DNA of 64,000 bases, from the NCBI GenBank assembly GCA_964510495.1, contig CAZECR010000003.1:1-64000 (forward strand). The letters run 5' to 3'. The notes below the pieces were generated by a model that was not told the DNA's origin, did no database searches, and was given only the letters and a program-made list of their open reading frames with translations. The translations under genes were made by a program, and so were the position numbers. Below, piece after piece: positions 1 to 8,023 of the stretch (its first letter is position 1; the number at the start of each line of letters is the position of its first letter). This stretch comes from CAZECR01 sp964510495 (lineage in GTDB: Bacteria > Patescibacteriota > Patescibacteriia > Magasanikbacterales > GWA2-37-8).

Positions 1-49
1 CTTGTTAGGGGAGGTAGACCGGTTTTTATCACCTTTGTGTAGTCAAATA

Positions 50-79
50 AAAAAATACCCCTGACAAGGGGTATTTTTT
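50..79 (-). terminator. Rho-independent terminator after the coiled-coil gene
   Basis: A perfect 12-bp stem (AAAAAATACCCC with GGGGTATTTTTT, loop TGACAA) is flanked by A and T runs, so it can act in both directions. It lies 21 bases past the stop of the minus-strand gene that ends at 100. I see no gene in bases 1-49. Confidence 0.85.
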
Positions 80-99
80 GTTGTTTACATTGTGCTATT

Positions 100-1674
100 T
101 TAATTCAGTGATTCTTGGTCTTTTTGATCGATCAGGCGCTGCAGCTGGTCGACATCAAATGGTTTGGTCGGAGTAGGGGTTGTATCGGTGTCATTTTTTG
201 TGCTGGCTCCGCGAGCGCTTTCTTCTCGTAATACAGCCTGTTTAGCTTCAGGTGAGATGTTTTCTACCGCGATGTCTTTTATTTTAGAATGTCTCCCGCT
301 GTCACTGCGACGTGTCCAAGGAAGCGCTGCGCTTTTTGCAGCTGCGGGATTAGTTAGAATAAGCTCAGCCAGAGCCTCGTCTGCTTCAGCGTCAGCATTT
401 TGTGTGCTGATATCGTCGCCAAGCTCTACTTTTCCCGCCGCACCAGAAACCCGGGCGTTGATGGCAATTGATTCATCAAAATTGAGATTAATCTCTTCTG
501 ATAATAAATCATTTTTGTCACTTAAAAGCAGGTCGCGCATTTTTTTGAGACGATTGATATTTTTGTACACAATACTTTCTGACCGAAGTTCGCGTTCGCG
601 AGACAAGCGTTGTTTTATATCATTGTTTTGTCTTGCTGCTTGTAAGACCTCATCGTCTGCTAGTTCGTCAGCAAATAACTTTTTTGCTTCTTGTTCCTCC
701 GCATCTAATTTTTCATCTACTGCAGCGTATGCTGCTTTAAGGCCTTCGGTCGCTGCCTTACTGCTGTTTTCATTTTTGCTCAGTTTTGCCTGTAAGAGCT
801 GTGCGTCAGCAACTTTTTTTTCGGGATAGAGATTTTCGAGGAAAGAACGAATAGCTCGTTCATCGGGAATTCGAGCTAATTCATTGTCTGCTGTTTTTAT
901 GGATAATTCGAGGTCGTGCGCTTGATCAACAAGACGTTTTAAATCTGTTGGCAGCGTTTCGTCCATAGTGATGTCTCCGTGCATTACTTGATGATGCAAA
1001 AGAATATCTTTGTCTGTTACCATCCGGTCAGATGTGCTGTTAAAATCTTCCAAAGCCTTTTCAAGCTGTGGTTGCACTAGAGAAAGTTTAAATTCCGCTT
1101 CGCTTTTTTCACCTTCCCAAGAAGTTTGTTTAACATCTTCAGGTGTCGCGAGGCGATTGCCGGTGCGATCAATGAGTTTGCTGCGACGTTTAACGTCTTC
1201 CAGTTTTTCTTGAGCCAAGAGTGACATTTTTTCATGCACTCGTTCCAAGTTTTCTGCAAACGTAAGTCTGTCTTTTTCTTTTGGAAGTTGAATAATGAGT
1301 TTAGCTAAGTCAGTCGCGTGATCATATCCTTGGTCAACCACTTTTTTCAATTCGTTTGCTGCTTCGTCATCAAGAAAGAAGCCACTCAATTTTTCATGGA
1401 GTCCGGCAAGCTGGCCAAGATGCGCTGTATATTCTTCGGTTGAAGCTAATAAATTTTGTATATTTTTTTTGTAGCTTGGCGGGGGCGTGCCTGTTTCATC
1501 AAGATTCTCTAAATCTTCCTGAACGCGACTATTATGGCGTTCCACATCGGCCGCACTACCTTCAAGTAGGGTTTTGTAGGCGCGAAAAGCATCCTTTAAT
1601 TCCGTTGCAGTAAGATCAATAATGTTTGACACCTCTTCATCCTGAGTATGTTGAGGATGAGTTTCAGAAGCCAT
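100..1674 (-). CDS. Coiled-coil protein of unknown function
   Basis: The 524-residue product is hydrophilic and strongly charged, with long stretches rich in Glu, Lys, Leu and Ala that look like coiled coil over roughly residues 20-410. There is no signal peptide or membrane segment, so it is probably cytoplasmic. The C-terminal ~60 residues are Thr/Pro/Asp-rich and likely disordered. I recognise no family. The ATG start has no Shine-Dalgarno, as is usual for host genes here, and a good promoter lies about 95 bases upstream. A terminator follows the stop. Another long coiled-coil protein (4546-5814) lies nearby, but that one has a J-domain and this one does not. A structural or scaffold role is possible but unsupported. 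Confidence 0.75.
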   Translation of the reverse strand: MASETHPQHTQDEEVSNIIDLTATELKDAFRAYKTLLEGSAADVERHNSRVQEDLENLDETGTPPPSYKKNIQNLLASTEEYTAHLGQLAGLHEKLSGFFLDDEAANELKKVVDQGYDHATDLAKLIIQLPKEKDRLTFAENLERVHEKMSLLAQEKLEDVKRRSKLIDRTGNRLATPEDVKQTSWEGEKSEAEFKLSLVQPQLEKALEDFNSTSDRMVTDKDILLHHQVMHGDITMDETLPTDLKRLVDQAHDLELSIKTADNELARIPDERAIRSFLENLYPEKKVADAQLLQAKLSKNENSSKAATEGLKAAYAAVDEKLDAEEQEAKKLFADELADDEVLQAARQNNDIKQRLSRERELRSESIVYKNINRLKKMRDLLLSDKNDLLSEEINLNFDESIAINARVSGAAGKVELGDDISTQNADAEADEALAELILTNPAAAKSAALPWTRRSDSGRHSKIKDIAVENISPEAKQAVLREESARGASTKNDTDTTPTPTKPFDVDQLQRLIDQKDQESLN

Positions 1675-1766
1675 ACGTTTGGTACTAAAAAATAAAAGTA
1701 GCTTAAGTATATCATTTCTATTTTTGACCGACTATACGCCTGTCAAGGTTCAAAATGAAACGAGCA

Positions 1767-1795
1767 ACTATAGCATATTTTTGCCGTTTGGTCAA
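1767..1795 (-). promoter_or_regulatory. Sigma-70-type promoter for the coiled-coil gene
   Basis: On the minus strand TTGACC is followed by a 17-base spacer and TATAGT, with TGC before the -10 (extended -10). The spacer closely resembles that of the promoter at 37305-37333. Confidence 0.7.
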
Positions 1796-1885
1796 CCTTT
1801 CTTCCTTACATTTTCCTCTAGTTCCAATTTTTTAGAAGCAGGGGAGAAAGGGCGGCCGGAAGTGGTGCGGCGCGTCCCAAGGAGA

Positions 1886-2752
1886 TTAAGGGTTGAGTAA
1901 GGCTTCCACTTCTTGCCAGGTGCGTACGACGAAGCAATTCGGCGCTTCGCTGAAGTACCGAAGGTCGTACACTGGAGTGTGCGAATTGGCGATGAGTATG
2001 CAGATGGGGTTGAGGTGGAGAAACCGCTGGCGGCCTGGGTGCAGGTCCATGTCTGCATTGTCACCGATGAAGACGATTTTGTCTGCGCCGGCGCACAGGG
2101 GGTCGAGAACTCTAAAGAGACGCGGGCGCTCTGTTGGAATCGGGCGCTGGAGGTGCTGGTTGTAGCAGGCCTTTTCTGGCTCTATAACATGCCACTTGTC
2201 TGCGTCACCATGAACATGCTCCAGAAGCCAGGTAAGAGATTGCTCTGTTGGCAAGTTTTTAAACAGATTAGCCAGCTTTGTCTGAGCCTTGCTGGTAGGA
2301 GCATTGGTGACGACCTCGGTTGACCAGCCGGCATGTCGAAGCTTGTTAAGCGTCTCAGCGGCCCCTGGCTTGAGCTCGCTTACACCAAAAGGGTAGCTTT
2401 CTTTAAAGATGCGCTGGATTGTGGTGTGGCGAATGGTTGGGTCCATAAGCGCCCCACAAGAATCCAGGATCTCACCCGCGATGACGCTCGCTTTCAGAAG
2501 CTCATCGCAGGCCGAGGCAACGATGACCCCATCACGGAGCCAGCCGTACAGATGCGGTGTTCCGTCGATGCGGGCATACCCCTTTTTATACCACTCCTTC
2601 ATTTCTTCCCAGGTAATTTTTGACCTGAGTTCGGGGAGTTTGGCTAGTCGAAGGGTAAAAGCGACGGTAAAATTGCCTAATTCCTCCTTGCCTGGAAGCA
2701 TGGCAATGATTGTTTCGTCGCAGTCCGCGATCAGCAAGCGTTTTGTTGTCAT
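1886..2752 (-). CDS. HAD-superfamily hydrolase (GC-rich orphan A)
   Basis: The 288-residue protein carries the HAD motifs: motif I DCDET with nucleophile Asp10 and Asp12, motif II threonine in VVTNAP (about residue 149), and motif IV GDNADMD (about 240-246). It is probably a soluble Mg-dependent phosphatase; residues 30-130 look like a helical C1 cap. The substrate cannot be named. I chose the ATG at 2752 because AAGGAG sits at proper spacing before it; an upstream in-frame extension would run through the promoter. It is richer in GC than its AT-rich neighbours. It is divergent from the GC-rich membrane gene at 2998, with back-to-back promoters between them. Its SD is unlike normal host genes here. 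Confidence 0.85.
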   Translation of the reverse strand: MTTKRLLIADCDETIIAMLPGKEELGNFTVAFTLRLAKLPELRSKITWEEMKEWYKKGYARIDGTPHLYGWLRDGVIVASACDELLKASVIAGEILDSCGALMDPTIRHTTIQRIFKESYPFGVSELKPGAAETLNKLRHAGWSTEVVTNAPTSKAQTKLANLFKNLPTEQSLTWLLEHVHGDADKWHVIEPEKACYNQHLQRPIPTERPRLFRVLDPLCAGADKIVFIGDNADMDLHPGRQRFLHLNPICILIANSHTPVYDLRYFSEAPNCFVVRTWQEVEALLNP

Positions 2753-2782
2753 GGTGGTAGGCTCCTTATTTTTCTTGCTTGC

Positions 2783-2812
2783 ACGATAACAGCGTTTTTC
2801 CCCACTTGTCAA
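2783..2812 (-). promoter_or_regulatory. Promoter of the HAD gene
   Basis: On the minus strand TTGACA is followed after 18 bases by TATCGT, preceded by TGT (extended -10). The ATG is about 30 bases downstream. The -35 lies only 5 bases from the -35 of the divergent promoter at 2818. Confidence 0.7.
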
Positions 2813-2817
2813 CACCC

Positions 2818-2846
2818 TTGATTTTTTTGTAAAAATATGGTAGGGT
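2818..2846 (+). promoter_or_regulatory. Promoter of the GC-rich membrane gene
   Basis: TTGATT, 17-base spacer, TAGGGT. It is back to back with the minus-strand promoter at 2783-2812. The GC-containing -10 resembles those of other GC-rich orphan genes (TAGGTT, TACGTT) rather than the host TATACT. Confidence 0.55.
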
Positions 2847-2860
2847 TGTGGCAATTGAAC

Positions 2861-2939
2861 GGTTCTTTCACAACCGCCCAACTATCGAGCCAATTTTTTG
2901 CGAAGATTATTGCGATTGTGAAAGAACCTTTTTATTTTT
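2861..2939 (+). promoter_or_regulatory. Leader hairpin with a U-rich tail (possible attenuator)
   Basis: GGTTCTTTCACAA at 2861-2873 is a perfect 13-bp inverted repeat of TTGTGAAAGAACC at 2916-2928. The 3' arm runs straight into a U-rich tract (2929-2939). The element starts just after the predicted transcription start and ends about 60 bases before the ATG, so it could stop transcription early or protect the 5' end. The 42-base loop is long for a plain terminator. Confidence 0.55.
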
Positions 2940-2997
2940 GCAGAATTGTTGGCCCGAACGGTTTGGGCCTAAAAAGAACACAAAAGGGGAGCGTGAC

Positions 2998-4158
2998 ATG
3001 ACCAAATTTGAGCTCAAGAACGGTCTCAACGTGGCCAAGGTCTGGTTCCTTTTCGGGGCAGGCCTCTTCTTCTACGGGGCATTCATGGCCCTTATGGAGT
3101 ACTGGAAGAAAGTCGGTGGTCTCCATCAGGCGACCATTTTCTTGAACACGAGCGTGAGTGCGAGTTTCTCGGCCGGAATCATCGCTGCAGGAATTGTGGT
3201 CCGCTACTTTCGGCGGCACCGCAGCGAGATCCGCAAGATCAACAGCGTCATGCCGGCACACCTCATCGTTGAGAGTGGTCTGCACACCGGCATCGTGGTC
3301 GGCTCGTCCAACGCTGTGTACACCAACACAGGTTGGGCGGTCACGGCTGGTTCGGGCCTCCTCAAGGGCCTTGCGCTGCAGTTCTCGGCCTTGGTCGACA
3401 ATATCCTCGTCAAGGCTGGGCTCAAGAAAGCCCCCGATCCCACCAAGCGCCAGCTCGATACCTGGGCGCTGCGTGTCGCCCTCATCGGGATCGCCCTCAT
3501 CGTCTGGGGTAAGCTTGATCTTAGCAAGCACTCGAGCCGTATGGGCATGCTCATCGTGCTCGTCTGCGCCTTCATCTACGCCGGCTCCTATGCTCGGCGC
3601 CAGTATCTGGCCGGTCGCTATCGAGTGCTGATCAATCGTCTCATCGAAGAGCTCCAGCTCACCACCGATGAGGCCAAGGTCTTCAGCGCCATCGCTGAAA
3701 AGTGGTGGTTCGCCCTCGAACAGCTGGCCTGCATGCTCTGTGTTGGCGTCATCTGTTCTGGCTTCGCGGCGCTCTATGCGTATGCCTGGGGTCAGGCCAA
3801 GTACCTTTACTTCGCGCCCTGGGTCTTCCTCTCGGGTATTCCGTTCGGCCTCATGAGCTATTTCGCCGTCATGATCATGGTGTCCGACTATCGTCTGCCA
3901 GGCGAAGATCAGCCTGCCTCCATGAAGGCACGCATGGTCATGACCAAGGGCCAGGGCATCGTCGCCTCACTCATCGGGCCTATCCCAGTGATCCTCTACT
4001 TCGGCCTTGACTGGCCCGAGTGGAAGGTCATCGCGGGTTCGCTTGTGGTGCTGTTCGCGGTGGTGATTCCGTACCTTCCGGATTTCGCCAGCCGTACCCT
4101 CGCGCAGCTCAAGCGTCTGCGCCGCAGCTCCACCCCAGCGACGGCGATCAACGGTTAA
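2998..4158 (+). CDS. Polytopic membrane protein of unknown function (GC-rich orphan B)
   Basis: The 386-residue protein has about eight hydrophobic segments, including residues 16-34, 55-70, a pair near 155-195, one near 250-270 and several up to about 375, separated by short basic loops. The N-terminus (MTKFELKNGLN) is not a cleavable signal. I recognise no transporter or enzyme motif. The ATG at 2998 is preceded by an AAGGGGAG Shine-Dalgarno; the reading frame open further upstream contains the leader hairpin and is rejected. Codons end mostly in G or C and the gene is far richer in GC than tRNA or host genes beside it, which suggests a foreign origin. A GC-rich hairpin follows the stop. 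Function unknown. Confidence 0.8.
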   Translation: MTKFELKNGLNVAKVWFLFGAGLFFYGAFMALMEYWKKVGGLHQATIFLNTSVSASFSAGIIAAGIVVRYFRRHRSEIRKINSVMPAHLIVESGLHTGIVVGSSNAVYTNTGWAVTAGSGLLKGLALQFSALVDNILVKAGLKKAPDPTKRQLDTWALRVALIGIALIVWGKLDLSKHSSRMGMLIVLVCAFIYAGSYARRQYLAGRYRVLINRLIEELQLTTDEAKVFSAIAEKWWFALEQLACMLCVGVICSGFAALYAYAWGQAKYLYFAPWVFLSGIPFGLMSYFAVMIMVSDYRLPGEDQPASMKARMVMTKGQGIVASLIGPIPVILYFGLDWPEWKVIAGSLVVLFAVVIPYLPDFASRTLAQLKRLRRSSTPATAING

Positions 4159-4178
4159 GCTCTCCTCCCACCCCCCCC

Positions 4179-4211
4179 GGGCACCGGCAGCATCCACTGC
4201 TGCCGGTGCCC
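4179..4211 (+). terminator. GC-rich hairpin after the membrane gene
   Basis: A perfect 12-bp stem (GGGCACCGGCAG with CTGCCGGTGCCC, 9-base loop) begins 20 bases past the stop. No clear U-tract follows, so it could be a Rho-independent terminator lacking its tail or a 3'-end stabiliser. Confidence 0.55.
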
Positions 4212-4253
4212 AGTCCTCCTCCCCAAACCCCTGGTAGCAAGCTCGTAAACGAC

Positions 4254-4281
4254 TTGCTTTTTTTAATCCATTTGCTATACT
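4254..4281 (+). promoter_or_regulatory. Promoter of the tRNA-Val/tRNA-Ile pair
   Basis: TTGCTT, 16-base spacer, TATACT with an upstream TGC (extended -10). Transcription would start about 25 bases before tRNA-Val. Confidence 0.6.
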
Positions 4282-4312
4282 TGCCTTTGTTAAAAATTAG
4301 TGGTAAAATCTC

Positions 4313-4386
4313 GGGCAATTAGCTCAGTTGGTTAGAGCGTTACATTGACATTGTAAAGGCCACAGGTTCGAATCCTGTATTGCCCA
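4313..4386 (+). tRNA. tRNA-Val (anticodon GAC)
   Basis: A full cloverleaf can be drawn: acceptor GGGCAAT/ATTGCCC, D-stem GCTC/GAGC, anticodon stem TTACA/TGTAA around loop TTGACAT, and T-stem ACAGG/CCTGT with TTCGAAT. CCA is not encoded. Anticodon GAC reads the Val codons GUC and GUU. Confidence 0.95.
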
Positions 4387-4400
4387 CGTAGCCCAGACAT

Positions 4401-4474
4401 GGGCGTGTAGCTCAGATGGTTAGAGCGCGTCACTGATAATGACGAGGTCCCCGGTTCGATTCCAGGCACGCCCA
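4401..4474 (+). tRNA. tRNA-Ile (anticodon GAT)
   Basis: Acceptor GGGCGTG/CACGCCC is perfect, and anticodon stem CGTCA/TGACG frames loop CTGATAA, giving anticodon GAT. The T-stem CCCGG/CCAGG has one C-A mismatch. CCA is not encoded. It lies 14 bases after tRNA-Val and probably shares its transcript. Confidence 0.95.
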
Positions 4475-4545
4475 CATATATGCTTGATACTGTATCGAGC
4501 TCCCCTCAGTGTAAAAGATTGGCAGTTTAAAAATAAATACTTTTT

Positions 4546-5814
4546 ATGCCAAGAATGCGCGGACATGAACTCTTTGGCTTTACCGATCCTTCAGAAGAAG
4601 AGTACGCTCCCACTAACGAGGAGCTTAAAGGCGAAGATCGTGCGCGGCAAATAGTTTTAAACGAGCTTGCTGATATTGATCACGAGCTTGCTCGTCCTAC
4701 TGAAGACAGATTTACAGGCGAAAAAAATAAATTCGCAGTAACTGATCCAGCTGTTTTTTGGGATCGTTTGGCATATCTGCGCATCGATCATATTGATACG
4801 ATTAAAGATCCGGTAGTGCGCAAAGAACTGGACTCGCGCATTGCCATGCTTGAACAGCGTATTTATAAACAATTTGTTCCATTTATAGAATCACGAGTTG
4901 CCGTTTTTGGTCTCCAGCATTCTCCCCTAGAGAACAGCGTGTCGCGAAGAAAAATACAAGCGGCAGATATCGCCGAGCAATTTGAAGAAGCATACCGAGT
5001 GCTTGAGGTATTAAAAATTTCCGAAGAACAGCACTTTGATTTTTTGAACGAACTCAATCGTTTACAAGAAAAACTCGATCGCTACCGCAGTGAGGTAACC
5101 CTCTTTACATTTGAAAAAATAGAAGAAGAATTGCATAGAGAATTTTACGATCTAGAATACGGCGGCTGGTACTCACCGCCAGGGCAAAAAGCGCGACCGC
5201 TTGAAGATGCGCGGGCTACCAAAGAGCGGCAAATTGAACTGGATTTATTAGTAGCCAAGGCACATTCACTGAATCATATTGCCGAAAGAATGTTGCACGA
5301 ACATATCCGGCTTGATTGCCAAGCGAGGAGCAAGAGTATTCTGGAGTGGGCTGAGTATTACAAAGCAAAAGCAGAAGCTCCACGCGAAATGTATATTTTG
5401 GAAGCAACGCTCAAGGAGCTTTTAGAAAAAGCCAAAAATAAGGAGGATATTGACGAGCATAATTTTGAGCAGGCTAAAAAACGCCTTAATGACTTGGAGA
5501 CGCAGCGGCTTGGTAGCGAAAGTGCCACAATGCTACCTATTTTGAAAAAACTTATTCTGGCGATTGAACGCCAGCGAGCGGGTAATTCAACCGATGAGGA
5601 CGAAGATCGTTTTACTGCTGAGAAAGGCGTGGACTGGGCTTGGGTAATGCTCGGCGTAGGACGAGATGCTTTGCAAGACGAGGTTAAAAAGGCCTATCAC
5701 AGCCTTGCACGCACCTATCACCCCGATACGGCTAAAGTAGCGGACGCAACAGAAAAAATGAAGCAAATTAATGAGGCTTACGAATTCGTGAAACGAGTAA
5801 AAAAATGGAAATAG
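4546..5814 (+). CDS. Coiled-coil protein with a C-terminal J-domain
   Basis: The 422-residue protein is mostly charged helix (about residues 15-350) and ends in a DnaJ-type J-domain (about 360-420), with the HPD tripeptide at 392-394 in ARTYHPDTAK and a following KQINEAYEFV helix. J-domains stimulate the ATPase of Hsp70 (DnaK). The Gly/Phe and zinc-finger regions of true DnaJ are absent, so this is a specialised co-chaperone whose helical part presumably picks the client or location. There is no signal or membrane segment, so it is cytoplasmic. The ATG lacks a Shine-Dalgarno. The gene follows the tRNA pair by 71 bases with no promoter that I can clearly see. No DnaK gene is in the window. Confidence 0.8.
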   Translation: MPRMRGHELFGFTDPSEEEYAPTNEELKGEDRARQIVLNELADIDHELARPTEDRFTGEKNKFAVTDPAVFWDRLAYLRIDHIDTIKDPVVRKELDSRIAMLEQRIYKQFVPFIESRVAVFGLQHSPLENSVSRRKIQAADIAEQFEEAYRVLEVLKISEEQHFDFLNELNRLQEKLDRYRSEVTLFTFEKIEEELHREFYDLEYGGWYSPPGQKARPLEDARATKERQIELDLLVAKAHSLNHIAERMLHEHIRLDCQARSKSILEWAEYYKAKAEAPREMYILEATLKELLEKAKNKEDIDEHNFEQAKKRLNDLETQRLGSESATMLPILKKLILAIERQRAGNSTDEDEDRFTAEKGVDWAWVMLGVGRDALQDEVKKAYHSLARTYHPDTAKVADATEKMKQINEAYEFVKRVKKWK

Positions 5815-5851
5815 TTATTTTTATGAACGAGGCGTAAAAGTGGGTGTTTGT

Positions 5852-5880
5852 TTGCTAAAAATCAAAAAGCTGTGTATAGT
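5852..5880 (+). promoter_or_regulatory. Promoter of lepB-hisS
   Basis: TTGCTA, 17-base spacer, TATAGT; the lepB ATG is 30 bases downstream of the -10. Confidence 0.6.
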
Positions 5881-5909
5881 ACAGCTTGCTACTATTATTT
5901 TTCCTGCCT

Positions 5910-6503
5910 ATGTCTGACCAACCCCAAAGTCGTTTTTCATCGGCTGTTACCAGTGCGGGGCTTTTTTTTCTCGAACTTGTTAAGGTCGTTGCTTTGGCCG
6001 GTATCACCATTTTCTTGGTGCGCTATTTTTTATTTAAGCCCTTTTATGTTAAGGGTGCTTCCATGGAGCCAACATTCTACGAAAAGGAATATTTAATCAT
6101 CGATGAACTGAGTTACCGTTTGCATGATCCGATTCGAGGGGACGTTATCGTGTTCCGCCCACCGGAGGATCAAAAGGAATTTTTTTTGAAACGTATTATC
6201 GGTCTCCCGGGTGAGCGCGTAAAGGTGGCTGAAGGGCATGTTACAATTTATAATGAAGCCCATCCCGAAGGAATAACACTTGACGAAACATATCTGCCCA
6301 CAGATCTGGCAACTACCGGTGAACAAAATATTGTTTTAAATGCTGACCAGTACTTTGTACTTGGTGATAACCGGCCTAATAGTTACGATTCGCGCCGTTT
6401 TGGGCCGATCGCTCGTTCGAGCATGATCGGGCGTGCCTGGCTTCGCGGCTGGCCATTTGACCGTGTACAGACGTTCACCGCTCCTACCTATACTAATTTT
6501 TAG
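5910..6503 (+). CDS. lepB: Signal peptidase I
   Basis: The 197-residue S26-family protease cleaves signal peptides from exported proteins at the outer face of the membrane. One membrane anchor spans about residues 18-42. The Ser/Lys dyad is Ser51 in GASMEPT and Lys94 in FFLKRIIGLPGE; the later box GDNRPNSYDSR is also present. The length fits the single-anchor Gram-positive-like form. I chose the ATG at 5910, which lacks a Shine-Dalgarno but lies 30 bases below a promoter; a longer in-frame start adds only a short hydrophobic stretch. It is followed closely by hisS. The many secreted surface proteins in this window are its expected substrates. Confidence 0.95.
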   Translation: MSDQPQSRFSSAVTSAGLFFLELVKVVALAGITIFLVRYFLFKPFYVKGASMEPTFYEKEYLIIDELSYRLHDPIRGDVIVFRPPEDQKEFFLKRIIGLPGERVKVAEGHVTIYNEAHPEGITLDETYLPTDLATTGEQNIVLNADQYFVLGDNRPNSYDSRRFGPIARSSMIGRAWLRGWPFDRVQTFTAPTYTNF

Positions 6504-6530
6504 TTGACCGAACACTTAATTGAACTTGCT

Positions 6531-7919
6531 ATGCAAAAAGTTAAAAAATCTAAACCCGGTAAAATGTTTGAAAAACGACCTGTCGTCAAAAAAGAAGCGC
6601 CTGCTCCAGTAGCGACTGCTGGTGAAAAAAACAAGAAAGCCTACAACGTCGTGCGCGGTATGCACGACATTTTGCCAAAAGAAGAAAAGTATTGGCTTGC
6701 CTTTCAGCATGAAGCTGAAGAATTGGCTGAGTATTTTCAGTTTGGACGCATCGAGACACCGATTCTCGAAGAAGCAAGCCTTTTTGTCCGTTCAATTGGG
6801 CGTGGAACCGATGTGGTTGATAAAGAAATGTATGTCTTTGAAGACAGGGACGGTACCAAAGTTGCACTTCGCCCAGAAGCAACTGCTTCAGTTGCTCGTG
6901 CGTATACTGGTAACGGACTTTGGAATCAGGCCCAGCCCCTTAAGCTCTGGTACTTGGGACCCATGTTCCGCCATGACCGCCCACAGCAAGGACGGTACCG
7001 CCAGTTCAACCAGTTGGGATATGAAACTATTGGCGTAAAAGACCCAGCAATTGATGCTGAGCTTATTTTAGTTGCCTATAATTTTTATAAGGATCTCGGT
7101 ATTCCGGTTGAAGTTCGGGTTAACAGTATTGGCACGGTAGATGAACGTAATCGGTATAAAACCGAACTTGTTAACTATTATCGCACGAAACGCAGCTATC
7201 TTTGTGAAGACTGTCGTCAGCGTCTAACCAAGAACCCCCTTCGCCTGCTCGATTGTAAAGAAGAGCAGTGTCAGCCCGTTAAAGAAGAAGCGCCACAAAT
7301 TATTGACTGGCTTACTGAAGACTCCAAAAATTATTTCATGAAAGTATTGGAGTATCTTGATGAAGTTGGCGTTCCGTATGTCTTGGCCCCATTCTTGGTC
7401 CGTGGTCTTGATTATTACACCCACACGGTATTTGAAATTTTTGCCACAGAAGCAGAAAATGCAGGCAGCCAAAGTGCGCTCGGCGCTGGTGGTCGCTATG
7501 ATCTTTTGGTTGAAGAGCTCGGTGGTAAACCAGCTCCGGCAGCAGGTTTTGCACTTGGCCTTGAACGAGCCATTTCTGTCATTAAACAGCAGGGGCAGAA
7601 CCAGTCACCCAAGTTTGCGGAGAAAAAACCACACGTGTTTTTTGCCCAGCTTGGTGAAGAAGCCAAACGCCGCGGTCTTAAAATCATTAATGAGCTTAAA
7701 GGAAGCGGTCTGCGCATTGCCTACAACTTCTTTAAAACATCGCTCAAGACGCAACTTGAAGCAGCAAACGCTCAGGGTGTTGCGTATGTTTTGATTCTTG
7801 GTCAAAAAGAAGTTCAGGACAAGACGATTATTATTCGTGATATGGAATCGGGTGTGCAGGAAATTGTTGATCAGAAAAAAGTTGAACCGGCACTTAAAAA
7901 GAAATTAGGGCTGGTCTAA
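6531..7919 (+). CDS. hisS: Histidine--tRNA ligase
   Basis: The 462-residue class II synthetase charges tRNA-His with histidine. The start of the family is visible at RGMHDILP (about residue 43), followed by motif 2 (GPMFRHDRPQQGRYRQF), the histidine-specific box RGLDYYTHTVFE, motif 3 (GFALGLERAI) and a C-terminal anticodon-binding domain. Ahead of the conserved part lies an unusual Lys/Pro/Ala-rich extension of about 40 residues. I took the ATG at 6531; a TTG directly after the lepB stop (6504) would add nine residues. It is probably co-transcribed with lepB, which ends 27 bases before it. Confidence 0.95.
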   Translation: MQKVKKSKPGKMFEKRPVVKKEAPAPVATAGEKNKKAYNVVRGMHDILPKEEKYWLAFQHEAEELAEYFQFGRIETPILEEASLFVRSIGRGTDVVDKEMYVFEDRDGTKVALRPEATASVARAYTGNGLWNQAQPLKLWYLGPMFRHDRPQQGRYRQFNQLGYETIGVKDPAIDAELILVAYNFYKDLGIPVEVRVNSIGTVDERNRYKTELVNYYRTKRSYLCEDCRQRLTKNPLRLLDCKEEQCQPVKEEAPQIIDWLTEDSKNYFMKVLEYLDEVGVPYVLAPFLVRGLDYYTHTVFEIFATEAENAGSQSALGAGGRYDLLVEELGGKPAPAAGFALGLERAISVIKQQGQNQSPKFAEKKPHVFFAQLGEEAKRRGLKIINELKGSGLRIAYNFFKTSLKTQLEAANAQGVAYVLILGQKEVQDKTIIIRDMESGVQEIVDQKKVEPALKKKLGLV

Positions 7920-7950
7920 AATAAGGCTAAAAATGGCCTAAAATATACTG

Positions 7951-7979
7951 TTGACGCATATTCTGGAGTGGGGTATACT
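7951..7979 (+). promoter_or_regulatory. Promoter of rpsU
   Basis: TTGACG, 17-base spacer, TATACT. The rpsU start lies 45 bases downstream. Confidence 0.75.
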
Positions 7980-8006
7980 ATGCATATTAATTACGTAACT
8001 CCTTAG

Positions 8007-8018
8007 AAAGGGAGGTGA
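8007..8018 (+). promoter_or_regulatory. Strong Shine-Dalgarno of rpsU
   Basis: AAAGGGAGGTGA is close to the full complement of the 16S 3' end and sits 8 bases before the GTG at 8024. It decides that start over the in-frame GTG at 8015, which lies within the SD itself. It is the only strong SD on an ordinary host gene in this window. Confidence 0.85.
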
Positions 8019-8023
8019 ACTTT

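Noticed and set aside
164..829. A 221-residue plus-strand frame opposite the first coiled-coil gene
   Set aside because: It is antisense to a gene with a promoter and terminator. Its Ser/Arg/Leu-rich product is the usual shadow of a Glu/Lys/Ala-rich coding strand.
2848..2997. An upstream in-frame extension of the GC-rich membrane gene (start at 2848)
   Set aside because: It would translate through the promoter and the leader hairpin. The ATG at 2998 has a good SD and the GC-rich codon pattern begins there.
2932..3531. Minus-strand frame opposite orphan B
   Set aside because: GC-rich genes leave long antisense frames by chance. The plus-strand gene has a promoter, SD and membrane-protein composition.
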